Shown: piece after piece, positions 1 through 7,786 of the stretch
Layout: each line of letters starts with the position of its first letter
Position numbering within the stretch: the first letter of the stretch is position 1
Origin: Egicoccus halophilus
Lineage (GTDB): Bacteria; Actinomycetota; Nitriliruptoria; Nitriliruptorales; Nitriliruptoraceae
NCBI RefSeq assembly: GCF_004300825.1
Contig: NZ_CP036250.1
Location: 1,302,001-1,366,000 of the forward strand
Length of the DNA: 64,000 nt
Direction of reading: 5' to 3'
Translations under genes and position numbers: made by a program
The notes under the pieces: generated by a model
What the model saw: only the letters and a program-made list of their open reading frames with translations
Database searches by the model: none
What the model was told of the DNA's origin: nothing

Positions 1-636
1 GAAGAGCTCGACCGGATCGCCGAGCAGACGCAGTTCGGGACCAAGAAGATCCTGAACGGCGGCAAGGAAGGCCAGGAGTTCAAGTTCCAGGTCGGTGCCA
101 ACTCCGGCCAGAACACCTCGGTCACCATCAAGGGCGTGAGCTCGGAGGACCTGGGCCTCGACAAGTTCACCGTCGTCCCCGCGACCGCCACGACGCCGCC
201 TGCCGGTGGCGCTGGTGCCGTCGAAGGGGGCGAGGGTGGCGAAGAGGTCGAGGGTGGCGAAGAGGTCGAGGGTGCCGAGACCGCAGACGGTGGCGAGGGC
301 ACGGAGGGCGCTCCGGAGGCCGGTGGCGCTGCTGGCGCTGCTGCTCCGACGGCTGGCGACACCGACGCCTTCCTGGACGCGCTCGACGACGCCATCGTGA
401 ACGTGTCGACCAACCGTGCGGAGCTGGGTGCCTTCCAGAACCGCATGGAGAGCACCATCCGCAACGTCTCGGTCGCCGTGGAGAACCTCTCCGCCGCCGA
501 GTCCCGCATCCGCGACACCGACATGGCGCAGGAGATGGTGAGCTTCACCCGCTCGCAGATCCTGTCGCAGGCCGGCACCGCGATGCTGGCGCAGGCGAAC
601 CAGGTGCCCCAGGGCGTCCTGTCCCTGCTCCGCTGA
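1..636 (+). CDS. fliC: Flagellin, C-terminal part (5' end outside window)
   Basis: Subunit of the flagellar filament, exported through the flagellar type III apparatus. The open frame enters from base 1 and codes for 211 residues. The first ~45 residues belong to the middle of flagellin (IAEQTQFGTKKILNG, then the VGANSGQNTSV motif). The last ~85 residues are the conserved D0/D1 helical C-terminus, with LSAAESRIRDTDMAQEM and the terminal VLSLLR. Between them lies an unusual insert of about 55 residues made almost only of Gly, Glu, Ala and Thr, with a hexapeptide EGGEEV repeated. This is where surface-exposed hypervariable domains sit in flagellins, so the insert probably faces the medium. The gene is followed by a strong hairpin terminator and then by fliD. 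Confidence 0.95.
   Translation, partial: EELDRIAEQTQFGTKKILNGGKEGQEFKFQVGANSGQNTSVTIKGVSSEDLGLDKFTVVPATATTPPAGGAGAVEGGEGGEEVEGGEEVEGAETADGGEGTEGAPEAGGAAGAAAPTAGDTDAFLDALDDAIVNVSTNRAELGAFQNRMESTIRNVSVAVENLSAAESRIRDTDMAQEMVSFTRSQILSQAGTAMLAQANQVPQGVLSLLR
232..267 (+). repeat. Two 18-bp tandem repeats in the flagellin insert
   Basis: The unit GAGGGTGGCGAAGAGGTC occurs twice without a mismatch (232-249 and 250-267), and the first half of a third copy follows. Being a multiple of three it keeps frame and codes for EGGEEV. Copy-number change would lengthen or shorten the exposed acidic loop without breaking the gene. Confidence 0.9.
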
Positions 637-653
637 TCCACCGCAACACCTCC

Positions 654-690
654 AGGGGTGGCGCTCCCGAGCGATCGGGGCGCCACCCCT
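654..690 (+). terminator. Flagellin transcription terminator
   Basis: An 11-bp perfect outer stem (654-664 with 680-690) and a 5-bp inner stem (666-670 with 675-679), separated by one bulged T, are capped by a GCGA tetraloop of the GNRA type. There is no T tract, as is common in very G+C-rich actinobacteria. It lies 18 bp after the flagellin stop. Confidence 0.85.
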
Positions 691-724
691 CGGCATACCC
701 GCTCCAGGTACGGGAGGAGCTCGC

Positions 725-2674
725 ATGAGCAGTTCGGGCATGTTCTCGATCGGTGGCATCGCCTCCGGTCTCGACACCACCGGCATCATCAACCAGTTGA
801 TGGCGCTCGAACGTCAGCCGGTGACGCGACTGCAGTCGACGCAGGCGCAGCTGCGCGGCGTCGACAACGCCTGGTCGCAGGTCAACACCAAGCTGTCGTC
901 GTTGCGCACCGCGGTCGATGCGATCTCCCGCCCGGACCGCTTCTCCAGCCTGGTCACGGTGTCCTCGTCGAACACCGACGCGGTCGGGGTGGCACGCGCC
1001 GCGACCTCCGCCACCGGTTCGGTCAGCTTCTCGGTCGAGCAGCTCGCGCGCCCCCAGCAGGTGACGAGCGGGGTGTTCCGCTCGGCCACCGACCCGCTCG
1101 CGGCAACCGGTCGCCTCGACGTGCAGGTCGGCACCAAGGACCCGGTGTCGATCGACGTCGTGGCCGGCGACAGCCTGCAGACGATCGCGAACAAGCTGAA
1201 CCGTGCCAACGCCGGCGTCACCGCCTCCGTGGTCAAGACCGGCGACGACGAACACCGCCTGCTGATCTCCTCGAAGGACAGCGGTGCGGCCAACACCGTG
1301 CAGGTGTCAAGCACCACGGGCCTGGCCCAGCTCGCACCGGCGACCGCGGACCAACCCGACGGCATGCGGGTGCTGCAGAGTGCCCAGGACGCGGTGCTGC
1401 GGCTGGGCACCGGGGACGACGCCATCGTCGTACGTCGTTCGAGCAACACCGTGACCGACCTCGTCCCCGGCGCGACGCTCACGCTGCGCAAGGCCACCAA
1501 CGGCGACCCGGTCACCGTGACCTCCCAGCGTGACCCCGAGGCGGCCGTCACCGCGGTCAAGACCTACGTCGAGGCGCTCAACGGCGCGATCAAGACCCTC
1601 AACGACCTCACGCGCTACGACGCGACCGCGAAGACCGCCGGCGCCCTGCAGGGCGACCCGGCCGCCCGGCGGTTGCTCGACCAGCTCCGCACCGCCGTCA
1701 GCGCCCCACCGGGCGCCACCGACGGGCCGTTCTCCAGTGCCGCGCAGCTCGGGATCACGGTCGACCGCACCGGGACCGTGACGCTGGACGACGCGAAGCT
1801 GCGTACGGCGCTGCAAGAGGACTTCGACGCGGTCGGCCGCCTGTTCGGCCGCACCGCCACGCCCGACGACGCCCGGGCCACCGGCGTCATCGGCGGGGTC
1901 GCCACCCAGGCCGGCACGTACCAGGTTCGGATCCTCCAGCCGGCGAGCGCGACGCGCGCCACGGCGCCGGGCGGGTTCGAGGAGGCCAAGACGTTCCGCA
2001 TCCAGTCGGCCGGGCGCACCGCGACCGTGACGCTCGACCCGGCCACGATGGGCGCGTCCGAGATCGTCGACGCGCTCAACGCCGCGTTGCGGACGGCCCA
2101 GATCGCGACGCTCTCCGCCCGTCGCGACGGGGACTCGCTGGTGATCGAGGAGAGCCGGATGGGTCCGGCGTCGACGTTCACGATCCAGGAGCTCGGTGCC
2201 GACGGGAGGTCGCTCGGCTCGGGTGGTTTCGCCTTCGCGCCGGGACAGAGCGTGGTCGGCGAGATCGCGGTGGCCGGCAACGACCCGGTGTGGCTGCCGA
2301 TGACGGGTGCCGGCCGTCAGCTGACCGCGAGCACCGGCCCGGGCGCCGGGATCTCGCTGTCGTGGAACGGCACGGAGAAGAGCGACGAGCCGGTCGCGAT
2401 CGCCTTCCGACCCGGACTCGCCGGCAACGTGCACACCGTCCTGCGCGCGGCCGAGGGCGTGGACGGGCTGGTCGCTAGAGCGCGCAAGGGCATTGCCGAC
2501 CAGATCAACGTGTTCCAGACGCGCATCGACGGGTTCCAGCAGCGCCTGGAGACCCGGGAGTCGACGCTCCGGCGGCAGTTCGTCGCCATGGAGTCGGCGC
2601 TCGCCCAGATGAACGCGCAGGGCAACTGGTTGGCCGGGCAGCTCTCGGGGCTGCGCAACCTCAACCAGTTCTGA
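725..2674 (+). CDS. fliD: Flagellar filament cap / hook-associated protein 2 (FliD)
   Basis: FliD forms the cap at the filament tip, under which flagellin is folded into place. At 649 residues this copy is longer than the 450-500 common in the family. The N-terminal FliD domain spans about residues 8-105 (FSIGGIASGLDTTGIINQLM, then QLRGVDNAWSQVNTKL). The C-terminal domain ends in a helical region with QINVFQTRIDGFQQRLETRE and LAQMNAQGNWL, which is typical of FliD. The extra length lies in the middle, about residues 370-560. The start ATG has GGGAGGAG seven bases upstream. The next gene is the flagellin chaperone fliS, the usual partner, only 20 bp downstream. Confidence 0.95.
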   Translation: MSSSGMFSIGGIASGLDTTGIINQLMALERQPVTRLQSTQAQLRGVDNAWSQVNTKLSSLRTAVDAISRPDRFSSLVTVSSSNTDAVGVARAATSATGSVSFSVEQLARPQQVTSGVFRSATDPLAATGRLDVQVGTKDPVSIDVVAGDSLQTIANKLNRANAGVTASVVKTGDDEHRLLISSKDSGAANTVQVSSTTGLAQLAPATADQPDGMRVLQSAQDAVLRLGTGDDAIVVRRSSNTVTDLVPGATLTLRKATNGDPVTVTSQRDPEAAVTAVKTYVEALNGAIKTLNDLTRYDATAKTAGALQGDPAARRLLDQLRTAVSAPPGATDGPFSSAAQLGITVDRTGTVTLDDAKLRTALQEDFDAVGRLFGRTATPDDARATGVIGGVATQAGTYQVRILQPASATRATAPGGFEEAKTFRIQSAGRTATVTLDPATMGASEIVDALNAALRTAQIATLSARRDGDSLVIEESRMGPASTFTIQELGADGRSLGSGGFAFAPGQSVVGEIAVAGNDPVWLPMTGAGRQLTASTGPGAGISLSWNGTEKSDEPVAIAFRPGLAGNVHTVLRAAEGVDGLVARARKGIADQINVFQTRIDGFQQRLETRESTLRRQFVAMESALAQMNAQGNWLAGQLSGLRNLNQF

Positions 2675-2694
2675 GAACGAACGAGGACGGTCCC

Positions 2695-3096
2695 ATGTAC
2701 GCACAGCCCCAGCAGTTCTACCGGCAGCAGGCGGCGCAGACCGCCTCACCGGCCCAGCTGGTCCTCATGCTCTACAACGGCGCCCTGGCCGAGATCGCCC
2801 GTGCGGGTCGCGGCCTGGCCGCGACGCCGGTCGACCTCGAGGACGTCAACGACTGCCTCGGTCGTGCGCAGGCGATCGTGACCGAACTGGCCGTCACCCT
2901 CGACCACGAGCGTGGCGGCAAGGTCGCGGCCAACCTCGCTGCCCTGTACGACTTCTGCATCGACCGGCTGGTGACGGCCAACGTCACCAAGTCGGCCGAC
3001 GGCCTCGACGACGTGGCGCAGGTGCTGGTCGGTCTGCGCGACGCCTGGGAGCAGGCGTGCGTGAACACCGCGCCGGTCGCCGCGGTGACCGGGTGA
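2695..3096 (+). CDS. fliS: Flagellar export chaperone FliS
   Basis: FliS binds the C-terminal helix of flagellin in the cytoplasm and prevents early polymerisation. The 133-residue product has the family's usual length and its signature: QFYRQQAAQTASPAQLVLML near the N-terminus, then a four-helix bundle with ALVEIA-like and CLGRAQAIVTELAVTLDHER segments. The spacing to fliD and the four-base GTGA overlap with the next small gene show that fliD, fliS and that gene are one translational unit. Confidence 0.95.
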   Translation: MYAQPQQFYRQQAAQTASPAQLVLMLYNGALAEIARAGRGLAATPVDLEDVNDCLGRAQAIVTELAVTLDHERGGKVAANLAALYDFCIDRLVTANVTKSADGLDDVAQVLVGLRDAWEQACVNTAPVAAVTG

Positions 3097-3401
3097 CGTC
3101 CGCGGCCCCGCAGCCCGCACCTCGGCTCGCCGACGGCTGGCCCGACGTGCTCGACCAGCTCGAGCGCGGGGTGGTCACCCTGCAGGCGGCGCTCGACGCG
3201 GGCGAGCTCGCGCCGATGCCGACCTGGGCGCCGCCCGCCGGGTTGGGCCCGCTTCCCGAGGCCCTGCGCCCCCGGGCCGAACGCCTCGCGGTCCGCATCA
3301 CCGGGTTGCAGCGACGCGTCCACGGGCAGCTCGGCTCGGTGCGTGCCGAGCTCGGGGACGTCGCCCAGCGGCGGCGTGCCGGCACGGCCTACGCCAGCTG
3401 A
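3093..3401 (+). CDS. Small FliT-like flagellar protein
   Basis: A 102-residue protein whose GTG start overlaps the fliS stop (GTGA), which decides the start. It has no strong motif but is largely alpha-helical: WPDVLDQLERGVVTLQAAL, then RITGLQRRVHGQLGSVRAEL. In many bacteria fliD-fliS is followed by fliT, which codes for a ~100-residue helical chaperone of the FliD cap. Size, helix content and position fit that role, but sequence similarity to FliT cannot be shown by eye, so the assignment rests on context. A terminator hairpin lies about 110 bp downstream, closing the fliD-fliS unit. Confidence 0.7.
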   Translation: MTSAAPQPAPRLADGWPDVLDQLERGVVTLQAALDAGELAPMPTWAPPAGLGPLPEALRPRAERLAVRITGLQRRVHGQLGSVRAELGDVAQRRRAGTAYAS

Positions 3402-3512
3402 CACCGCTGGGCGCGGACACGCGGTCCGACCCGCGGCCCGCACCGCTTCAGCGTCCGGCCCGGTGGCCGACGGTCATCGAGACAACTCGGTACGGATACC
3501 CGAACGGCTCAT

Positions 3513-3544
3513 GGAGGAGGCGCTCTGCCTCCTCCTTTCGTGTT
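3513..3544 (+). terminator. Intrinsic terminator after fliD-fliS-fliT-like
   Basis: A perfect 9-bp stem GGAGGAGGC/GCCTCCTCC (3513-3521, 3527-3535) with a five-base loop is followed by TTTCGTGTT. It separates the filament-cap genes from the basal-body operon that starts with flgB 20 bp later. The flgB promoter must therefore overlap or read through this element. Confidence 0.75.
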
Positions 3545-3564
3545 GTCCTGAAAGGGCAGGATCC

Positions 3565-3912
3565 ATGTGGGATGTGACGACGTCGGCGGCGCTGCGCGCG
3601 CTCGACGGCCTCGCGATGCGGGGCACGCTTCGTGCCAACAACATCGCCAACAGCGAGACCCCGAACTTCCGGGCCAGCACCAACAACTTCGAGACCTCGC
3701 TGCGCGACGCGTTGCGGCGACGTGACCCCGCCGGCGCCGCGGCACCCGACGTGGTCGCCACGCCCTCCATCGTCGACGCGCGGGGCAACAGCGTCGACAT
3801 GGAGACCGAGCTGATCGGCTCCATGAAGGACGGCCTGCACCGCGACGCCATGATCACCTCGTTCAACTACAAGGTCGGTCAGCTCCGCGTGGCGATGGGC
3901 GGCCGCCGATGA
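3565..3912 (+). CDS. flgB: Flagellar basal-body rod protein FlgB
   Basis: FlgB is a proximal rod protein, exported early, that links the MS ring to the rest of the rod. The 115-residue product starts at ATG 3565, with GAAAGGGCAGG upstream. It has the axial-protein N-terminus, with ALDGLAMRGTLRANNIANSE and TPNFRAS, and the C-terminal VDMETELIGSMKDGLHRDAM followed by FNYKVGQLRVAMGGR. Length is slightly short for FlgB (usually 125-135). It is the first gene of the long basal-body operon and overlaps flgC by four bases (ATGA). Confidence 0.95.
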   Translation: MWDVTTSAALRALDGLAMRGTLRANNIANSETPNFRASTNNFETSLRDALRRRDPAGAAAPDVVATPSIVDARGNSVDMETELIGSMKDGLHRDAMITSFNYKVGQLRVAMGGRR

Positions 3913-4322
3913 GCTTCTCGTCGATGAACATCGGTCGGACCGGGGTCGGTTTCGCCCACCACTGGCTCGACACCATCGCCCACAACATCGCCAACGCCAA
4001 CACGGTGGCGCCCGGTGGCGAGGAGCCCTTCCGGGCGCTGCAGCTGGTCGCGCGTCCGCTGGGTGGGGGACCGTTCGCGTCCACCGGTTCCGGCGTCCAC
4101 GTCGCCCAGCAGGTCCGCGACGGCGGCGACCCCGCCCGCACCTACGACCCCGACCACCCGCTGGCCGACGAGCAGGGGACGGTCACCCAACCGGTCGTCG
4201 ACCTCGGCTCGCAGATGGTCGACATGATGATCGCCCAGCGGGCCTACCAGGCCAATCTCCGCACCGTCGAATCCGCGAAGGAGGCCTACCAGGCCGCGCT
4301 TCGCCTTGGAGGCTCCCAGTAA
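3909..4322 (+). CDS. flgC: Flagellar basal-body rod protein FlgC
   Basis: FlgC is a rod protein. The 137-residue product shows the N-terminal axial motif (SMNIGRTGVGFAHHWLDTIA, then HNIANANT) and the C-terminal heptad region VDMMIAQRAYQANLRTVESA, both diagnostic of rod and hook proteins. FlgC proteins are normally near 140 residues. The ATG overlaps the flgB stop. Its own TAA shares a base with the fliE ATG (TAATG), so flgB, flgC and fliE are read as one coupled unit. Confidence 0.96.
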   Translation: MSFSSMNIGRTGVGFAHHWLDTIAHNIANANTVAPGGEEPFRALQLVARPLGGGPFASTGSGVHVAQQVRDGGDPARTYDPDHPLADEQGTVTQPVVDLGSQMVDMMIAQRAYQANLRTVESAKEAYQAALRLGGSQ

Positions 4323-4627
4323 TGGCCATTCCCGCCATCGCGTCGGCACTGCCCGTCGCTCCCGCCCTGCCCACCCCGATCTCGGGGCTCGAGGCCGGCA
4401 CGCCCGCCCCCGGCTTCGGGGAGGCGCTCGGCCGTGGCCTGCAGCAGGTCTCGGCGCTCGAGCACACCGCCGACGCCCTCGTCGAGGACGTCGCCAGCGG
4501 CGGCTCGACCCGCATCCACGAGGTGATGGCCGCCACCAGCCAGGCCGGTCTCGCCGTCGACATGCTCGTCCAGGTGCGCGACCGCGCGCTGGAGGCCTAC
4601 CAGGAAGTCATGCGGATCCAGGTCTGA
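4322..4627 (+). CDS. fliE: Flagellar hook-basal body protein FliE
   Basis: FliE joins the MS ring to the rod and is the first substrate of the export gate. The 101-residue product has the usual length. The C-terminal half carries the family signature: ALVEDVASGGSTRIHEVMAA, then TSQAGLAVDMLVQVRDRALE and AYQEVMRIQV at the end. The Ala/Pro-rich N-terminus varies in the family. The ATG shares its first base with the flgC stop. Confidence 0.95.
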   Translation: MAIPAIASALPVAPALPTPISGLEAGTPAPGFGEALGRGLQQVSALEHTADALVEDVASGGSTRIHEVMAATSQAGLAVDMLVQVRDRALEAYQEVMRIQV

Positions 4628-4670
4628 CCTGGTCACCCACCGACGCCCCCACCCACAGGACTGATCGCTC

Positions 4671-6158
4671 GTGGAGCTCAAGGACCGCCTGAACGGCCTG
4701 GTGCGCTCGCTGCCCCCCGCCCAGCGGGTCGGCATCGTCGTCGCCGTCGTGGTGCTGGTGATGGCCGCCGTGCCGTTCGTACGTTGGATCACCACGCCCA
4801 GCTACGCCCTGCTGTACGCCGGGCTCGAGGACAAGGAGCTGTCCGAGGTCGTGACCGAGCTCGAGAGCCAGGGCGTGCCCTACCAGCTCGACGGTTCGCG
4901 GGTGCTGGTGCCCCAGCAGCAGCTGCACCGGGTCCGGGCCGACCTCGCCTCGGTGGGGGTCAGCGGTACCCCCAGCGTTCCGGGGTACGAGCTGCTGGAC
5001 AACCAGGCGCTGGGCATCTCCGACTTCCGCCAGCGGGTCGACCTGCAGCGCGCCGTCGAAGGCGAGCTGTCCCGGACGCTGGGGGCGATGGACGGCATCG
5101 ACAGTGCCACCGTGCGCCTGGTGCTGCCCGAGGAGACCCTGTTCACCGACCAGCGTGAGCCGGCGTCGGCGAGCGTGCTGATCCGCGCCGCCCGGCCCGT
5201 CAACAGCAACCAGGTCGAGGCGATCACGCTGCTGGTGTCGTCCGCGGTCGAGGGGCTGACCCCCGACAGGGTCACCGTCGCGGACACGGCCGGCAACGTG
5301 TTGCACACCCCCGGCGAGGGCGTCATCGGCGGCGTCAGCGACCGGCAGCAGCGCCTGACCCGCGAGTTCGAGTCGGCCATGAACGCCGACCTGCAGGCGC
5401 TGGTCCAGCGTGCCACGGGCTTCCCGGCCTCGGTCGCGGTCCGCGCCGGGCTGAACTTCGACGAGTCGGAGATCCAGACCGAGACCTTCGACGCCGAGGG
5501 GACGCCGCTGCGCAGCTCCAGCAGCCTCGAGGAGTTCGAGGGCGAGGGCCTGGCCGCCGGTGGCATCGCCGGGGTCGACGGCGGACCGCTGCCGACCGGC
5601 AACGGTCCGAGCAACTACACCCGCGAGGACGCCAGCACCGAGTTCGGTGTCGGGCGGACCACCACCCGCACCGTGCAGGCACCCGGGACCGTCGAGCAGC
5701 TCTCGGTCGCCCTGGTGGTCGAGAACGGCTCGGAGGTCACCGACGCGCAGCTGCGCGAGCTGGTGGGCGCCGCGGCCGGCATCGACCTCGCCCTGCGCGA
5801 GGACGCGATCGCCATCACCCGCGTCACCACCCCGGCCGAGGACGCCGCACCCGCCGAGGAAGCCGAACCGGGACTGCTGGGAGGTCTCGAGACCTACCTC
5901 GCGCTCGCCCTGATCGTGCTGATCGCGGTCATGCTGTTCCTCATGACGCGCCGCAAGAAGGACAAGGGCGTCGTCGAGGAGAAGGTCGTCCCCGCCCAGG
6001 TCCGCACCGCCGTGCCGCTCGACGTCGTCGACGAGCCCGAACCGCTGCCGACCGGTCCCAGCATCCAGGACGAGGTCGCGGCGATGGTCGAGCGGCAGCC
6101 CGAGGAGATCGCCTCCCTGCTCCGCGGTTGGCTCGCCGACCGGAGGACCTCGGTATGA
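4671..6158 (+). CDS. fliF: Flagellar MS-ring protein FliF
   Basis: FliF forms the MS ring in the cytoplasmic membrane and is the first structure of the basal body. The 495-residue product begins at a GTG. It has an N-terminal membrane helix (about residues 20-40, VGIVVAVVVLVMAAVPFV), the tandem YscJ/FliF ring-building domains (SYALLYAGLEDKELSEVVTE; ARPVNSNQVEAITLLVSSAV), a Gly-rich flexible segment near residues 290-310, and a C-terminal membrane helix (about 407-425) followed by a basic stretch RRKKDKG. The cytoplasmic tail ends in QDEVAAMVERQPEEIASLLR, the helix that docks FliG. fliG follows after 49 bp. Confidence 0.96.
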   Translation: MELKDRLNGLVRSLPPAQRVGIVVAVVVLVMAAVPFVRWITTPSYALLYAGLEDKELSEVVTELESQGVPYQLDGSRVLVPQQQLHRVRADLASVGVSGTPSVPGYELLDNQALGISDFRQRVDLQRAVEGELSRTLGAMDGIDSATVRLVLPEETLFTDQREPASASVLIRAARPVNSNQVEAITLLVSSAVEGLTPDRVTVADTAGNVLHTPGEGVIGGVSDRQQRLTREFESAMNADLQALVQRATGFPASVAVRAGLNFDESEIQTETFDAEGTPLRSSSSLEEFEGEGLAAGGIAGVDGGPLPTGNGPSNYTREDASTEFGVGRTTTRTVQAPGTVEQLSVALVVENGSEVTDAQLRELVGAAAGIDLALREDAIAITRVTTPAEDAAPAEEAEPGLLGGLETYLALALIVLIAVMLFLMTRRKKDKGVVEEKVVPAQVRTAVPLDVVDEPEPLPTGPSIQDEVAAMVERQPEEIASLLRGWLADRRTSV

Positions 6159-6207
6159 CCCCGGTCCTCGTCCCCACCCCCAACCGCCAGGGATCGGAGG
6201 TGCCCTC

Positions 6208-7212
6208 GTGAACGGCACCGCACTCGTGCTCGGTCGCGCCCAGAAGGCCGCCGCCGTCCTGGTCGCCGTCGGCCCGCAGCTGTCGTCGAAGGTCCTCGAG
6301 CACCTCAGCGAGGAGGAGGTCGAGCAGGTCGCCCTCGAGGTGGCCCAGCTCGGCGACGTCCCGCCGCTCCAGCTCGAGTCGATCCTGACCGAGTTCCGCG
6401 CCGAGGCGGAGGCGCACGCCGCGTTGCTCAGCGGTGGCGAACACCACGCCCGGGAGATGCTGCGCTCGCGCTACGGCGAGGAGGCCGACGAGATCGTCGA
6501 CCGGCTGCTCGCCTCGTCGCAGTCGGCACCGTTCCACTTCCTGCGGATGCACGAACCGGCGGAGATCCTGCAGCACCTGCGAGAGGAGAGCCCGCAGACG
6601 ATCGCGGTCGTGCTCGCCCACCTGCCCGCGCGGCTCGGTGCCACCCTGCTGGGCGGGTTCGACCCGCAGGTCCAGGTGTCGGTGGCCAGCCGGCTGGCGA
6701 CCCTGGAGCGCGCCGACGCCGACGTCGTGCGCCGCATCGAGGAGTCGTTCCGCTCGCGGCTGGGGGAGGTGCGTCGCCGCAGCGGTCGACGCGACGGGGT
6801 CAAGGAGCTCGCCGACCTGCTCAACCAGAGCGACCGTGCCACCGAGCGCGCGATCATGTCCGAGCTCGAGACGACCGACCCGGCGCTGGCCGAACGCGTC
6901 CGTGCCCTGATGTTCGTCTTCGAGGACCTCATCACCCTCCAGGACCGCGCGTTGCAGGAACTGCTGCGCCAGGTGGAGCCGGCCCAGCTCGCGACGGCCC
7001 TCAAGGGCGTGTCCACGGAGTTGCAGGAGGCCCTGCTGCGCAACCTCTCCGAGCGCGCCCGCACGTCGGTCGCCGAGGAGATGGACCTCATGGGGCAGGT
7101 GCGCCTCAAGGACGTGGAGGCCGCGCAGACCAACGTCGTGCGGCTGGTGTACGAGCTCGAGAAGGAAGGCGTCATCACGATGTCGCGCGGCCAGGAGGAG
7201 TTCGTTGGCTGA
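6208..7212 (+). CDS. fliG: Flagellar motor switch protein FliG
   Basis: FliG is the torque-transmitting protein of the C ring; it binds FliF and meets the stator MotA. The 334-residue product has the usual length and three parts: an N-terminal FliF-binding domain (RAQKAAAVLVAVGPQLSSKV, then LEHLSEEEVEQVALEVAQL), a middle domain with EPAEILQHLREESPQTIAVV, and a C-terminal domain with MFVFEDLITLQDRALQELLR. The last of these carries the charged residues that face MotA. A ribosome site GGAGG sits seven bases before the GTG start. The end overlaps fliH by eight bases. Confidence 0.96.
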   Translation: MNGTALVLGRAQKAAAVLVAVGPQLSSKVLEHLSEEEVEQVALEVAQLGDVPPLQLESILTEFRAEAEAHAALLSGGEHHAREMLRSRYGEEADEIVDRLLASSQSAPFHFLRMHEPAEILQHLREESPQTIAVVLAHLPARLGATLLGGFDPQVQVSVASRLATLERADADVVRRIEESFRSRLGEVRRRSGRRDGVKELADLLNQSDRATERAIMSELETTDPALAERVRALMFVFEDLITLQDRALQELLRQVEPAQLATALKGVSTELQEALLRNLSERARTSVAEEMDLMGQVRLKDVEAAQTNVVRLVYELEKEGVITMSRGQEEFVG

Positions 7213-7786
7213 GCTGCTGCGCGTGGAGGTCCGCGAGGACGCGCACCGGCTCGTCGCGCCGGTTCCCGTGCTCGACCCCGCCACCGCGGCGGTCGTGGAG
7301 CAGGCCGTCTCGCTGGCCAGCGCCCGGGCGTACGCCGAGGGCGAGGCGGCCGGCCGGCGGGCGTCGTCGGCGTCCGCCGGCGAGATCGGGGCCCGCCTGG
7401 ACACGCTGTTCGGTGAGCTGCTCGCCCAGCGGGCGGCGACCCGGGAGGCGGACCTGACGTTGGCCACCGCGCTCGCGACCGACGTGCTCGGGGCGACGCC
7501 GCCGGCGTCCGCACTGGCGCTGCTCGAGCGGGCCCGCCAGGCCGCCAGCGTGCTCGACGACGACCCGCTCGAGGTGCTGCTGCACCCGCAGGACCACGCC
7601 GCCCTCGTCGACACGCCGCGCGACGCCCGACTGCGGCTCGCCGCCGACCCGTCGGTCGCGCCGGGCGACGTCGTCCTGCGCGGCGCCTGGGGCGGGGCCG
7701 AGCTGACCCGGGCCGCCCTGCTCGAAGCCGCGACCCGGTTGCGGGCCGAGGGCTGGATCACCGACGTGCCCGGGGGAGCGCCGTGA
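7205..7786 (+). CDS. fliH: Flagellar export stator protein FliH
   Basis: FliH regulates the FliI ATPase and brings it to the export gate. The 193-residue product starts at a TTG. That start is favoured by AGGAGGAG six to eight bases upstream and by the overlap with the fliG end. The sequence fits the FliH/YscL plan: a helical N-terminus with Ala/Glu repeats (SARAYAEGEAAGRRAS) and a C-terminal globular domain with DPLEVLLHPQDHAALVDTPR and VAPGDVVLRGAWGG. FliH is poorly conserved, so the call rests mainly on this domain and on its position between fliG and fliI. Four bases overlap fliI. Confidence 0.85.
   Translation: MAELLRVEVREDAHRLVAPVPVLDPATAAVVEQAVSLASARAYAEGEAAGRRASSASAGEIGARLDTLFGELLAQRAATREADLTLATALATDVLGATPPASALALLERARQAASVLDDDPLEVLLHPQDHAALVDTPRDARLRLAADPSVAPGDVVLRGAWGGAELTRAALLEAATRLRAEGWITDVPGGAP

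Noticed and set aside
3402-3564. Sigma-28-type flagellar promoter before flgB
   Set aside because: A TAAA-N15-GCCGATAA pattern is not present; only the weak resemblance of GGATACCCG here and GCATACCCG before fliD was seen, which is not enough to call a promoter.
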